From: Asparagopsis taxiformis
Taxonomy: Eukaryota; Rhodophyta; Florideophyceae; Bonnemaisoniales; Bonnemaisoniaceae
Assembly (NCBI GenBank): GCA_030407315.1
Contig: JALQPE010000613.1
Coordinates: 1 to 64,000 of the forward strand
Reading direction: 5' to 3'
DNA: 64,000 nucleotides
The notes beneath the pieces were generated by a model. It searched no databases. It worked only from the letters and a program-made list of their open reading frames with translations, and had not been told where the DNA came from. This document shows positions 44,138 to 56,290 of this stretch, in pieces. How positions within the stretch are numbered: the first letter of the stretch is position 1; every line of letters starts with the position of its first letter. The translations under genes were made by a program, and so were the position numbers.

Positions 44138-45661
44138 ATGGAATCTCAGCGTCGTGAGGAAAATCCAAATGACTGCCTAGCAGGGATTATTCGAGAGGGA
44201 TTCAGGACAGTGACTGGGGAAGTTCGTCGTATTGGGGAGAGGATGGATGAGATCGACGATGATCGAACGTCCCAACGCCAGCAAATCGAAAAGCTGATGA
44301 GTCTCGTCGAGTTTATAGTAACGGAACTGCAGGGTGTGAAAGACATCTGTGATGGTTTATTACAGCAGAGTCAGGGCACTTCGAAGAAGGGGATGACCAA
44401 CAAGGACAGGGACCGGTTGCGCATCTCGCAGTCAGCAGAACTATCGTTTTCTTACAATTTTCTGTGTGCAGTATTTGGAACTGTTGTACCTTTGCTGGTC
44501 AACAAGATTGGTGCTGGAGCGACAATTTACACCAACCAAGGAATCTATGACCTCCGTGGTTGCAGGCTGCTCTCTGCAATGATGTTTGCAAAGCAGAGCA
44601 ATGACAAGAGAGATGTGTTCCAATCCAACTCCGGGAAGAACAACATCGAGCTTCGTTTCCAAGTGGTAATGTCTCTCCTGCGGAACATTCAGAAGGAAAA
44701 GTCGGGTACAGGCCGTACAATGGAAGGCTCGAGCTCTGGACGCGATTCGAATGCGTTCAACGTCTGGAAGGAGAACAAGTACATTCCGGACAAAATAATC
44801 GAAGAAGTTGTTTATGGTGCCACTGGCGATGGCCGAAACCAGCCTGCAGGAAGCATTGACGGAGGAGCTAGGAAGCGGAGGAAAACAGATGCAGATGGTG
44901 GACAATTGAGCAAGCGTGAAATATCTTTGGCTGTTACGAAAGTTGCGCTGACAAAGGTGCTCGGTTTCCTGAACAAGTCTAGAGAGCAGGTGCGCCATCG
45001 ATTCCTTGTCGAACTGGGGTTCGCTCTAGTGTTGGAAAATGACGCATCTATCACTTTCGAGTTTCCAACTCACGATATCATTCCAGATATGGACATTATC
45101 CCCGATACCCGTGTGACCAACGGAAATCTAAGGCCTGAGGAACGGAAAGTTGTGGATGACAAGAATTCCGAGATCATGGTACAATTCATCACTGAGCGGA
45201 AAGAAATGGTGGTCATCATTCAGTACGAAGTCGAGATATCGGGATGTATGGCCAAAAGGATGATTCGAAGGAGAATCAATATCCTGGAGGTAGCCCTGAA
45301 CACTGCAATTGCTTTCCTTCAATGCACGAGTAGAACGGTTTTCCTGCGACGTTCCTGCAATTCACTCAGATTTGTCTATGCAATCGCTTCTGGGATTCTA
45401 GGAATTTTCAAGGTGCAATCAGGTCAGACCTTCGAAGAAAGTGTACAAGACGAGCTCAAACAATTAGGAAAGGCGATGTTGCCGAGTGAGCGAATCTGTA
45501 AGAGGCATCTCTGCGAAGATGTACTGACAATTACTAACGAAAAATTCGAAGAACAACACTTGGAACAGCGTAGTACCGCGTTTGAGGAGGATAGCGGACA
45601 TGGAAATGAAGAAGATGGGAGTGAAAGCTACGTTGAAGTTTTCCTTGATGAGGAAGATTGA
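44138..45661 (+). CDS. Intact 507-codon protein of unknown function (element 2)
   Basis: ATG 44138 to TGA, no damage, in a region where almost every other ORF is broken. The N-terminus (residues ~20-80) is predicted coiled coil (EVRRIGERMDEIDDDRTSQR and beyond). A hydrophobic stretch near residue 105-125 is probably a buried core, not a membrane helix. GGARKRRKTDADGG (~245-258) looks like a nuclear localisation signal, and the last ~45 residues are strongly acidic. I recognise no enzymatic motif. Being intact and beside the terminal array, it may serve the element (DNA binding or transposition). That is inference. A host gene carried as cargo is the alternative. Confidence 0.75.
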   Translation: MESQRREENPNDCLAGIIREGFRTVTGEVRRIGERMDEIDDDRTSQRQQIEKLMSLVEFIVTELQGVKDICDGLLQQSQGTSKKGMTNKDRDRLRISQSAELSFSYNFLCAVFGTVVPLLVNKIGAGATIYTNQGIYDLRGCRLLSAMMFAKQSNDKRDVFQSNSGKNNIELRFQVVMSLLRNIQKEKSGTGRTMEGSSSGRDSNAFNVWKENKYIPDKIIEEVVYGATGDGRNQPAGSIDGGARKRRKTDADGGQLSKREISLAVTKVALTKVLGFLNKSREQVRHRFLVELGFALVLENDASITFEFPTHDIIPDMDIIPDTRVTNGNLRPEERKVVDDKNSEIMVQFITERKEMVVIIQYEVEISGCMAKRMIRRRINILEVALNTAIAFLQCTSRTVFLRRSCNSLRFVYAIASGILGIFKVQSGQTFEESVQDELKQLGKAMLPSERICKRHLCEDVLTITNEKFEEQHLEQRSTAFEEDSGHGNEEDGSESYVEVFLDEED

Positions 45662-45669
45662 TAATGGAA

Positions 45670-47450
45670 GCGTAGAAGTAAAGTTTCACATCAATTGAAG
45701 TAAAGCTATTACTACGAGAGAGACTTGGGAGAAATAAAAACCTTTAGATATGAAACTGTCTAGGATATGAGTGGAAAAGGTGCACCCTAGCATGCTACGT
45801 ACTACCTGGTGTACTGGAAACAATAGATATCGTTCCAATTTTCCAACTCACTCTGCGACTAGAAAGCGTCATGTCTACAACGGTTAAGAGTTTTACCCTG
45901 TCATTGAGCACGCCTCTAGTGGCTCCGGGGCCTGTGCAGTCCCATCCAATGCCGTAGCTCCACCTGGCAGAGTAGTGCGGAAAATAATACCGGGTATTAT
46001 TTCGAGGGATATTTTGCCAAGTGGCGGGCAATCATTGGTACCGACTACAGGCGATCCCTGGAAGAAACCTAAGAACAATACCCGGTATTATTTTCAGGGA
46101 TATTTTGCCAAGTGGAGGTCAATCGTTGTTACAGAATGTAGACAGTCCCTGGACGAAGAAACAGGCAAGAAAGATATGGAGCATGTATCGATCGATACCA
46201 TCGACGTAGTCGAGGTTGACTAATTCTGAACAGTCGTGTAGAATCATTTAGAAAAGATAGAACAACGTACGTTGAGTAAAACGTTTTACTCAGAGGCGAC
46301 ATCGTGTACGGTAGGATGGGGTACGTCTACAGGAGAACTACTCTGTCCAACAATAACATCATGCTCAATTCTGTCTAGCTCGCTGCAGATGGTGTGTCCG
46401 CTGAAGATGCAGGCTGGGAGGTTCAAGTATGCGGTTCCCAAAAAATGTTCCTGGGAACTCGCTCGAAAGTTCTATATGAAAGAGGGCCCTGAACAGGTTT
46501 CCATGTCAATGTGAACGAGTCCGAATAGTTGAAATTGTTTTTGTCCAGCAGCTCAAAGTTCTCCATCATTGTTCTACTTTGAAGTACGCGAGCGTCCAGG
46601 AGTAAGAATATCTATAATTGACATAGTCTTACTCTTCAGATTCTCGAATCAGAACGATGTTGTTACTCATTTCTCCAGATTACCTGTATACAGAGGACCC
46701 CACGAGAACAGCCTTTGCAGATGAAACTGACTCTTAGTGAGCACCGTCTGGTAGAGTCCCCAAAATTATTATGACAGAGGACCCAGAATCTTGTCGTGTT
46801 TTCTTCAACTTGGAAATAGTATATTTAGTGAATGTAGACATGGGAGGGGCTTCAGTAATGCATAGGTCGTAGTATTTTCCAAAGCGGATTGATAGCTCTT
46901 TCCTCTCCCGATTGAAAGTATATTAAGAGGATTTTGAGTTCATTAGGGGCATGCAATGGCCCATTACATATCGATCCATTCAGGATCGAAAGATATGTTG
47001 AGATTCGCGAAATCGACTACAGGCTCGTCGACGTCATTAACGGGAGTATTCTAGCCTACAGCTATTCCGAAATCAACCCTAATACGGGTTGGATCATTGA
47101 GGGAGAGATAGAGATAATATTATGTCATATTCATATTCATATGAATAGTTAACACCCTCCCAGAACTGTAATCATACTCATAGTAGATGATGGGCTTCCG
47201 GAGGACTATACAGTTCCTATGATTTAGTTGGAGTTCGGCATGTTTCCAACTACAAATGCATCTTTCCTTCTCGATACTGTCAAAGTTTCAATCCCAAATG
47301 AAATAGTATCCAAGCAGGAAAACATGACTCTCTTCGAACCTTCATCTTACATGAAGATGAACAGGATACTACAACCAATGACCGTCATGCACCCAAGCTG
47401 GATAGTTTCGACTTTTCTCGAATACTAGACTGCACTTAAGTTAACCTCGA
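45670..47450. other. Region with palindromes and short ORFs, no recognised gene
   Basis: Two AATAATACCGGG/CCCGGTATTATT palindromes (45980-46010 and 46075-46105) sit in duplicated context ('gggatattttgccaagtgg'). They match the core of the 118-bp satellite further on. Small + ORFs at 46272-46514, 46934-47152 and 47228-47428 have plausible composition but no motif I recognise. They may be pieces of one decayed gene. Confidence 0.4.
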
Positions 47451-47454
47451 ACTC

Positions 47455-49110
47455 GGCCATTGGCCAGAGACGGCCAGCCGACCGGGAGCCAATGACACTG
47501 CTGCACCTGGCTTTTGGTATGGCAAAATAATACCCGGTATTATTTTGGGTCTGCAAAGCCCAGGTGCAGTACTGTCATTGGCCAGAGGCGGCTAGCCGAC
47601 CGGGAGCCAATGACACTGCTGCACCTGGCTTTTGGTATGGCAAAATAATACCCGGTATTATTTTGGGTCTGCAAAGTCCAGGTGCAGTACTGTCATTGGC
47701 CAGAGGCGGCCAGCCGACCGGGAGCCAATGACACTGCTGCACCTGGCTTTTGGTATGGCAAAATAATACCCGGTATTATTTTGGGTCTGCAAAGCCCAGG
47801 TGCAGTACTGTCATTGGCCAGAGGCGGCTAGCCGACCGGGAGCCAATGACACTGCTGCACCTGGCTTTTGGTATGGCAAAATAATACCCGGTATTATTTT
47901 GGGTCTGCAAAGCCCAGGTGCAGTACTGTCATTGGCCAGAGGCGGCTAGCCGACCGGGAGCCAATGACACTGCTGCACCTGGGTCTTGGTATGGCAAAAT
48001 AATACCCGGTATTATTTTGGGTCTGCAAAGTCCAGGTGCAGTACTGTCATTGGCCAGAGGCGGCCAGCCGACCGGGAGCCAATGACACTGCTGCACCTGG
48101 CTTTTGGTATGGCAAAATAATACCCGGTATTATTTTGGGTCTGCAAAGCCCAGGTGCAGTACTGTCATTGGCCAGAGGCGGCTAGCCGACCGGGAGCCAA
48201 TGACACTGCTGCACCTGGCTTTTGGTATGGCAAAATAATACCCGGTATTATTTTGGGTCTGCAAAGCCCAGGTGCAGTACTGTCATTGGCCAGAGGCGGC
48301 TAGCCGACCGGGAGCCAATGACACTGCTGCACCTGGGTCTTGGTATGGCAAAATAATACCCGGTATTATTTTGGGTCTGCAAAGTCCAGGTGCAGTACTG
48401 TCATTGGCCAGAGGCGGCCAGCCGACCGGGAGCCAATGACACTGCTGCACCTGGGTCTTGGTATGGCAAAATAATACCCGGTATTATTTTGGGTCTGCAA
48501 AGTCTAGGTGCAGTACTGTCATTGGCCAGAGGCGGCCAGCCGACCGGGAGCCAATGACACTGCTGCACCTGGCTTTTGGTATGGCAAAATAATACCCGGT
48601 ATTATTTTGGGTCTGCAAAGCCCAGGTGCAGTACTGTCATTGGCCAGAGGCGGCTAGCCGACCGGGAGCCAATGACACTGCTGCACCTGGGTCTTGGTAT
48701 GGCAAAATAATACCCGGTATTATTTTGGGTCTGCAAAGTCCAGGTGCAGTACTGTCATTGGCCAGAGGCGGCCAGCCGACCGGGAGCCAATGACACTGCT
48801 GCACCTGGGTCTTGGTATGGCAAAATAATACCCGGTATTATTTTGGGTCTGCAAAGCCCAGGTGCAGTACTGTCATTGGCCAGAGGCGGCCAGCCGACCG
48901 GGAGCCAATGACACTGCTGCACCTGGCTTTTGGTATGGCAAAATAATACCCGGTATTATTTTGGGTCTGCAAAGCCCAGGTGCAGTACTGTCATTGGCCA
49001 GAGGCGGCTAGCCGACCGGGAGCCAATGACACTGCTGCACCTGGGTCTTGGTATGGCAAAATAATACCCGGTATTATTTTGGGTGTACCAGGTCCAGGTG
49101 CAGCACTGCC
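47455..49110. repeat. 118-bp satellite, 14 copies, each with a CCCGGT palindrome
   Basis: Fourteen near-identical units with a period of ~118-120 bp. Each contains CATTGGCCAGAGGCGGC, CCGACCGGGAGCCAATG, GCACTGC-type 'ctgctgcacctgg', the 19-bp palindrome AATAATACCCGGTATTATT and 'gtccaggtgcagtactgtc'. Variation is limited to a few positions (CTTTTGG/GTCTTGG, CTAGCC/CCAGCC) that alternate between units, implying recent homogenisation. The outer parts also pair (CATTGGC with GCCAATG; CACCTGG with CCAGGTG), so the whole unit can fold as nested hairpins. No ORF. Confidence 0.97.
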
Positions 49111-49535
49111 ATTGGCCGAACGAGGAACGCCAACACTTAGCGATTGAGGGTGCATAGATCGTTAAGATGGAAAGGATGAGGTTTGATGTTTGTCAAGTGG
49201 CTTTAGGGTGGGTCTACCAATCTTTGTATTGCGACTGTGTGCCAGGACGTTGCAGTATATATCGCTTCGTGCGAGCCTTTCTTTTCACAGGAGATGAATG
49301 GCGGCCTTGGTGAGGAGATATATGACGTCACAATTGAGGCACAGCAAGGCGTTGCATTGGTTGAGGCGGTTTCTAAACGGAAGGGTGTGAGTGGTTTTGG
49401 AACATTGCTAATGGAATTTTGTTTGCTGAAGGCAATTGTGCGAATAGGTGTTGTACTATGATACTTGTTTATTGGACTGTATACAGATAAACGTGTAGAT
49501 TGTACGTCGAAGCTAATCCAGTTTCCTCATACGCA

Positions 49536-49561
49536 TTTTCTCGTCCTGAAGGACGAGAAAA
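49536..49561. repeat. 26-bp inverted repeat (2-nt loop)
   Basis: Arms TTTTCTCGTCCT and AGGACGAGAAAA. It lies just upstream of the glycosyltransferase pseudogene and could act as a hairpin or a terminator. More likely it is another of the many scar-like palindromes here. Confidence 0.9.
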
Positions 49562-49639
49562 GGCGTGATCAAAGCGTCTATGTCTTCCTCTTCTTGTGAT
49601 CTGGGTGAAGGAACCATCTGAATACAGCCAGCCTTCATT

Positions 49640-51530
49640 TTGCCCGCAAACACTGTCATCCCGTCACCTATTTTCCCTGCTTACCGCAGCTACTTGGCTT
49701 GCCACTTTCCTCTCGAGGCAACCCTTTCGACACATCACCGTTGCCTGTGCAGACATTCATCCTCTTCGCTTTCACATATTGTTATCATGCTCACCTGGAG
49801 CTGGCTTGGCAAATGTCGCTCCTTCGTAGCTTCTTTGCCGTGGGAGTCGTGTGCAACTGTTCCGCTACCCCTCCCGCCCCATCAACGAAAGCTTGATACT
49901 CCCAATCCTTACTCGCGATTATCTCGCAGATTTCTTGCCTTTATCAAGCGCGAATTCAGCACTGCCGTCACTCACGCCGCCGCTGTCATCACTGTCGTTC
50001 TAGTTCTTGTGTTCTTGCTTGGTGCCCAATCTTCTCTTCACCTTACAATCCTCCCTGATTTGTCATTCACAACCCACCAAACTGTGCAATCCAACAACTC
50101 ACTTCATCATGATCCCAATCTTTCTCCGCTCAACCTCCAGTTGCATGATATGCATGAAGTTCCATTTCGATACTTGAACGAAATTGGTATGGACCAAAAA
50201 GAACGTCTCAAACACCTGCTCTCAACTCGAGCTTCCAACTCTTCCCTCGCGTATCCGACAAGACGTGCTGTTTTCGCTCATATTTCGCAATGTCACTTGT
50301 ATTCTTGTATTCGAGCTGTCGCGAGTGCTGTCGTTTACGCTCAAACAACAGCTCGAGTGGCCGTCATTTTCGCACAGCCTATCGCTGAACACCATTTATC
50401 GGAATTTCTCATCGCCGACCACAATACTGGGGGCGATTTAGTGAACCATGTTATCATCATACCGGTCTCCGAAAAGTTTGAACGTTTCTCTTCGGATAAT
50501 CATTCGACCATCACCGATTGGGCTGAATTTTCTGTTGTAGACGCTGCCTTACCATCTGATGTGGTTTCTTCATCGCAAAATACCGAAAGTACATTCACAG
50601 CGGCAAACTCAATGCATTTTCCCACTGCAAGCACCAAAGAAGACAGCACCAATATTCGCGTCATTCAAAACACAGACAAAGTAGCTTCGCTGGACAACTT
50701 GGCTGCCATTGATGTGCATGTTTCAATGTCGTTGACCGGAGTGATTTGGTCCAGGTATGTTCCTCGTATGATGCAGGAGCAAATCTAGTCCCATTTTGTT
50801 GAGAGGGCACCCCCTTCAAAAAGGCATATCATTGCAAAGGCTTCTGTGATAGGGCGCCACCCAGAAACGCAGAAGGTGGAAGTTACAGATAGCGTCCTCT
50901 ATTCTGATTTCCACACCCCCAAAATGTTACTTCGCGGTATGTCGCCAATCGCAAGAAAGCTGTTGCTACTCAAGTTGATCAGAAAGCGGAAGACCGGAAT
51001 ACGTAATCCCAAAATTGTTTTCATTCACGCTCAGTACGGACTCGGCAACCGATTGCGTGCTCTGGGATCTGCGATGGCGTTTGCCAGGCGAACAGATCGA
51101 GTTTTGGTTCTGATCTGGGTGCTAGATCAGCATTTGAACTGCAAGTTTACAGAGTTGTTTGTAAGTAATGATGAATTTGTGGTGAGTGACAGCTTCGAGC
51201 CTGGTGAGGGATGGCCGTTTGAAAGCAATCTACGTAATGATGCACAAATGGCACAAGTGAAATGGTACAACTATATGAGAGTGAATGGAAAGAAGGTACA
51301 TACGTCGGATGATGTTGTTGAGGATAACATAGCACATCACATCTACTTATACACGTGTTACGTCGTACAGTCACCTGTGACGCCATTCATACTGCGAACG
51401 CAGAGTACATTAAGAGTATGACGATGGCTCGATCCTGAGTCTCATCGCGTTTTGCGCATTTTAACCGACAATCTGACGCGGGAGGGCGTTTCAATAGGTA
51501 CAAAGTACAGAAATATAATCCTTTGATATC
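49640..51530 (+). pseudogene. Type II membrane glycosyltransferase-like pseudogene
   Basis: The first frame (49640-50788) has a cytosolic head and a single hydrophobic anchor (VITVVLVLVFLLGAQ, near residue 120), then a lumenal stem, as in Golgi glycosyltransferases. An in-frame TAG at 50786-50788 interrupts it, and the same frame continues to 51421. It includes IVFIHAQYGLGNRLRALGSA followed by MAFARRTDRVLVLIW, a glycine/arginine motif found in fucosyltransferase-fold and related enzymes that bind a sugar nucleotide. After the PFILRT segment two frame changes follow (YIKSM, then RWLDPESHRVLRILTDN) before an end near 51530. Exact family and substrate are unknown. Carried inside element 2. Confidence 0.65.
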
Positions 51531-51675
51531 TACACGGTTCACAAGGGAGCATCCCAAAAATGAGTCGCTGTACATCACTCCCCTTCCTCAGATGTGTCCA
51601 GACCTTCCATCTTCGGATCCCGAAGAGGCGCCACATAATATTATGTAAGATCATATGATCTTCAAAACTCAACAG

Positions 51676-51742
51676 CGTACGCGACGTCGCGTACGATACG
51701 TCGCACAGGCCAAAATTGTGGTTAACGGCGATAGCCGTTAAC
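51676..51742. repeat. Two short palindromes after the glycosyltransferase pseudogene
   Basis: 51676-51695 is a perfect 20-bp palindrome centred on GACGTC. 51721-51742 is GTTAACGGC-gata-GCCGTTAAC. They lie where recognisable homology ends. Confidence 0.9.
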
Positions 51743-51749
51743 GCAGTCG

Positions 51750-52550
51750 ACTGCGGAGCGCAGCTCGTTGGCGGTCTGGACAGCGCGTTCGAGTAGGCCT
51801 CCGCCGCACGCGTCACAGTCATGACGGCTGCATCCGCGAGCGGTAGACACGGGGTAACGGGGAAGGTCGGTTGCAGAGAGCGTTAGGCGGCAGCCTGAAT
51901 CCGCTCAGCCAGCGCGGTACTGATACATGATCGCGAATTGGAAGCGTCCTGACTGGCGTGCGGCATGCCGACGACGCGCGCAGGCATGAGCGGAGGGGCC
52001 AGTAGCGAGTAGCGCTTCTGGATTTGGCGCTGCAGCTTTGGCGAGCAATTCGGACGGCGTCGGGCTGAAGGTGGTGTAAGGCGAGACGGGAGACATAGCT
52101 GCACGCGGGCGGGCTCGCCTGGGCGGGAGAAGTGGAGGGTTGTTTGCAGACGTCGGCTGGGTGTCTCGCGACGACGCTTGGGCGGCGGGGAGGGCGTGCG
52201 CGGTGGCGGCGCTGCAGTGCGTTTGGATCGGGAATGGGGTGTTATTGTTACCTTGACGCAACGACGGAGCGGACAATTGTTGTCCATGGAGGAGCTTCAG
52301 TGGGAGGACTCTTTGGGCGGGGGAGTTAGTAGGTTTAGGTCGTTGGTGAGAGCGGGGAATGGCGGGAGGCTGGAGAGCGTGGTTGGACTGGGCGGGAATG
52401 GAGATAGGGCTGTGAGGAGGGCTAGAGGTGGGGCGGGGCTAGAGAAGGAGAGAGTTAGTGAGACAGCTAGAGGGAGATCTGTTTCGGTTATTGCTGGATC
52501 GAGCGGCTCGCTGCAGAAGAGGTTAGTTTCGAAAAGGGAATTGAGTTGAG
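51750..52550. other. GC-rich island with uncertain ORFs
   Basis: Markedly richer in G+C than its surroundings, with long overlapping ORFs on both strands (51883-52287 minus, 134 codons, Pro/Arg-rich; 52178-52549 plus, Gly/Arg-rich). High GC lowers stop frequency, so neither is supported. The minus frame has a nuclear-protein-like KRRRETPSRR segment. It may be a piece of captured foreign or host DNA. Confidence 0.35.
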
Positions 52551-52639
52551 TGTGGAGCGATTGCGGCTCGATGGAACCTGTTAGAAGGTCTTCATCCTAC
52601 TCTGAGCGACTCCTACCAATGGCAGTGCAACATCTGGAC

Positions 52640-53030
52640 TTGGCAAACCAAAATAATACCGGGTATAGTTTCTGGGTTCCAATGTCCAGGTGCAATGCGC
52701 TCATTCGTCGGCAGAGCTGGCTGCTGTGCGGCCAATGAGTTGACTGCACCTGGTTGGGTGAAGTGAGAATAATACCGGGTATAGTTTCTGGTTTTCAACG
52801 ACCAAGTGCATTGCGCTTATTGGCCACACCACAACCATCTCATCCGACCGATGAGTGCAATGCACCTGGTTTGGCAAAGTGCGAAAAATACCGGGTATAA
52901 TTTCTGGGTTCCGATGGACAGGTGCACTGCGCTCATTGGTCTGCTAGGCTGGCTGCTGTTCCACTAATGAGTGCACTACACCTGATTTGGTGAAATAAAA
53001 ATAATAGCGAGTGTTATTTCTGGATTCCAT
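52640..53030. repeat. Diverged relatives of the 118-bp satellite
   Basis: Four ~110-bp units with AATAATACCGGGTATA, 'ccaggtgca(a/c)tgcgctcatt' and 'gagtgcaatgcacctgg'. These are degenerate forms of the unit at 47.4-49.1 kb in which one half of the central palindrome has decayed. Confidence 0.8.
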
Positions 53031-53219
53031 CAACCAGCTGCATACAGCAGGTCATTTGCCGATAGCTAATCCTTTTGTTGTCAAAAAGTGCTTAGCGCAT
53101 GCATGCATGTTCTCGTATTGCGCTTGCGCATAGTACCATCTCAACAGTCCCAGGCAGCACAATACTATGCGGGTAATGAGTCCAAAACCAGTTGAAACGA
53201 ATAGAGCCAAAGCTGTGAT

Positions 53220-53255
53220 CCCATCTCTGTCAGCCATATGGCTGACAGAGATGGG
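53220..53255. repeat. 36-bp perfect palindrome
   Basis: Zero-spacer palindrome centred on CCATATGG with arms CCCATCTCTGTCAG and complement. Confidence 0.95.
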
Positions 53256-53259
53256 GTCA

Positions 53260-55560
53260 TATGATTAGAGGTCTCAAATGAAACGACATTCATTCTGCTG
53301 ATTTGCTACAAAGATATAACAATGTGATTCGTTTTATTTTCATCTCTCTTTCGCACCGTGGTGATTTTGGAACAGAACAGCCTTGCAGTAGTGTCACTGT
53401 TTGGTCAGGCCACTAAGTTTAAGGGGAGAGCACTTTCTCGCGCTACAAAAGCGTTGAGATTCATTCTCCAGGGAGTGTGAACGGTGCTATTCATCCAAGA
53501 TAGACAATGATTTTCCTCTAAATTCACAACTCTTCTCAATTGGACTCAGTACGCAGTCATCTCAAAACCGTCCCTTCTCGCATTCACAATCCGTCATTTT
53601 TGTTCGTCGAAGTTATTGCTAGTCTCCAAGGGCCTACTAGACAGACCGCCAAAGCCCACCTCGCAGCTCCCACCAATAGTGTACGGATTTTTGCCTATCA
53701 ACTACAACTAACTATCACTGTTTTATATCTGTTTAACCTTCAATGACTACAACTGGACACAATCCGATGCACTTTCTCAAAGTTCAGCTTCCCCACACGT
53801 ACTCAAGACTGCCGAACATATTTTGTAGCTTCCAGCGTTTTTCCGCCACAAGTTTCGCCGACACAACGATAGTTGAAATTGAGTTACTGTCCAGATTGTT
53901 CAATAACTCCCTATAATTCAACCGTATTCTGCACGCAGACAGACTCTTTTTGATTCAGTATTGAAAAAACAGTGCGATCAAATTGCTCAAATCATGGTAG
54001 AACTGTTCAGATATAAACTGATCACGTTGAAACAATTATGCTCCATATGAACATTACTCCACTCATACGTGAAAAGGAACTTTCACAAGAAGAAGATATG
54101 GTGAAATTCTGGAAGTAATCAGCGTAGAACAAAAATATGTATGCGATATATGGCCTGCCGCCTAATGGTAGGCGGTAAACTGTACAGTTTGCACTTCAAG
54201 CATCCATACCTCTAATCTCTTCTCTTTGGATTCGAGAGAATCTTGCAAAAATTGTTGATTAATATTATCTCCTACGCAACGAGTAGGACGAAATACGTAT
54301 CTATCTAGATAGGAAAATTTAATAATTCTCGTTACTTATATTTTCTTACTGTTGCATCGTATCGAAAACATGATGGTTTCCTACTTACCCAAGGAACAGG
54401 TGACTAGTTATCCTATGATCCCATGCTGGGTTCAGCAGCAAGGTTTCATGACTTCATAGATTCTTGCTTACCCCCCATGCATATGAAATTACTATGCTCA
54501 TATCGTTTCCATAAACGTCACTAACGAAAAACTTATGATCGTGCTTCAGTATATCGCACTTTACGTCGCATTAGTTGTCTCATTACGGTGGGAAATGGTC
54601 TATTCATGAGCAGAAAGCTGTAACTCTCCATGGAATGGTCTGATACTACATTCTAAAGCATTTATTAGCTGAATCTTCTTCGGTATACGCCTGGGAATCA
54701 TCACCAAGAATTTTAGGTTAGTTTTAAAGGGCCTGATTTCAATTACTGTTAATTTCCCGCGTCCAGAAAATTTGACAGATCATCCGCTGCCAAATCATCT
54801 GCCACATCATCGTCTGCCGAATCATCTGCCTTCTGGTTACGACGAGGCCATTATGGGTGGATGACCTGCCTATTTAAGGCTGTTTATGCGTGATGTATAG
54901 GACGATTTAATCATCCGAGTATCATGAACAAGACAGGTAAGTCAGGTACGTTGTCGTAGATGTATCTTTGCCCTCTCTTATTTATTTCCACATGTTTTCC
55001 ATGAAAGATAGTGCTCTAACCATGAATATCGTTCTGCAAAGATCCTATTCCAGTCTATTGATTCGAAATGCTTCTGGTATAGGAATCGGTTAACCACACT
55101 GCAATCTTGTTCTCATCCTTTACAATAATTTTCTTTATCTGATTGCTAACCTGTTGCAAATCATCTATGGTGGTGTTTATTTCTTTTCTGTCTGAACATG
55201 AACTGTCATTTTCAAGCAGCAAGGAACTCGAGTTGCATGCAATTAGTCCTAGTTGTAGAGATGGTAAGATTATGGATACGATAGTTCAATTTGATGAGTA
55301 GTCTAGTCTAATGATAGAACTGAAACAGTCTTTCAGGCATCGTTATCCTTGCTACATAAAACAGTTGACGTCCTTTCAGATCACACTTGGTTATCCCTAT
55401 ACATTTCTATGAAGACCACCGAGAGAGATACCCCATTCTGCCCGACATTTCGTAGCTGTATGCCTGAACATGCGGCTGGAATTGCATTTACACCTGGTTT
55501 TATCGTCCTGAACATCAATTGGAGCCACTAGAAAGTATTACCCTAGGCATCAGATTTTAC
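53260..55560. other. AT-rich, apparently empty part of element 2
   Basis: No ORF longer than 70 codons and no recognisable motif. Short inverted repeats occur (for example CCGCCT-AATGGT-AGGCGG and AAACTGTACAGTTT near 54165-54190). I see nothing else. Confidence 0.5.
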
Positions 55561-55569
55561 TACTTTCCT

Positions 55570-56290
55570 GTTCTGTCCGAGTCAGTACCGCTGGGCACTA
55601 CAATATACCGGTTCAGTATAGACTCCCCGGCAGTAAATTGTACTGTCTCAAGCACTAGTTCCAGGTAGTGAAATGTACTGCCACAGGTATTACTTCCAGG
55701 TATTACTCTGCACTGGCACAGGCAGTAACTGGTACTGTCCCATGCCCCTGCCGAGGACAACACTACCAGACAGTAATTTACACTGATTTGGAAAGCCCAT
55801 TTCTCTGCCTCTGGCATGACGTGCAGGCAGTACTATACAGTACATCGGGGCTCTGTCTAAATATAGCAAAATGTGCTGCCGTCATTCGCGCCTGCAGCCA
55901 GCACAGCACGCTGCCGGAAACACTAGCTTCTACTGCCACACGGTGCATCCCACGCCACCAAATAGTACTGCCGTGGGCCATATTCCTGGACAGCATATTT
56001 TACTCCCTCTCCGTGCTGCCCAAGTCAGCACAACATACTACTTTATTTTACAGGCCAATCTAGCACAAATCACTGCCAGATAGACAATCTAAATCCAGCA
56101 TCTATCACTGCCTCCCACCACTGCCTCACTTCATACATCCAGGCAGTACTTTCTACTGCCGTCGGCAGCACTTGGCCACTGCCTCCGGGCAGTGCACTGT
56201 ACTGCCGGTAAGTAGGGCATTAATTTATACTTTTACAGTACTAAATTTCACTGCCTCAGGCAGTAAATTTTACTGCCGTACAGTACTGCC
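55570..56290. repeat. Right array of element 2 (GGCAGTA palindromes)
   Basis: About 30 TACTGCC/GGCAGTA motifs, e.g. TACTGCCGTACAGTACTGCC near the right edge and CACTGCCTCAGGCAGTAAA at ~56250, mirroring the left array motif GCCTGAGGCAGTAAA. Confidence 0.8.
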
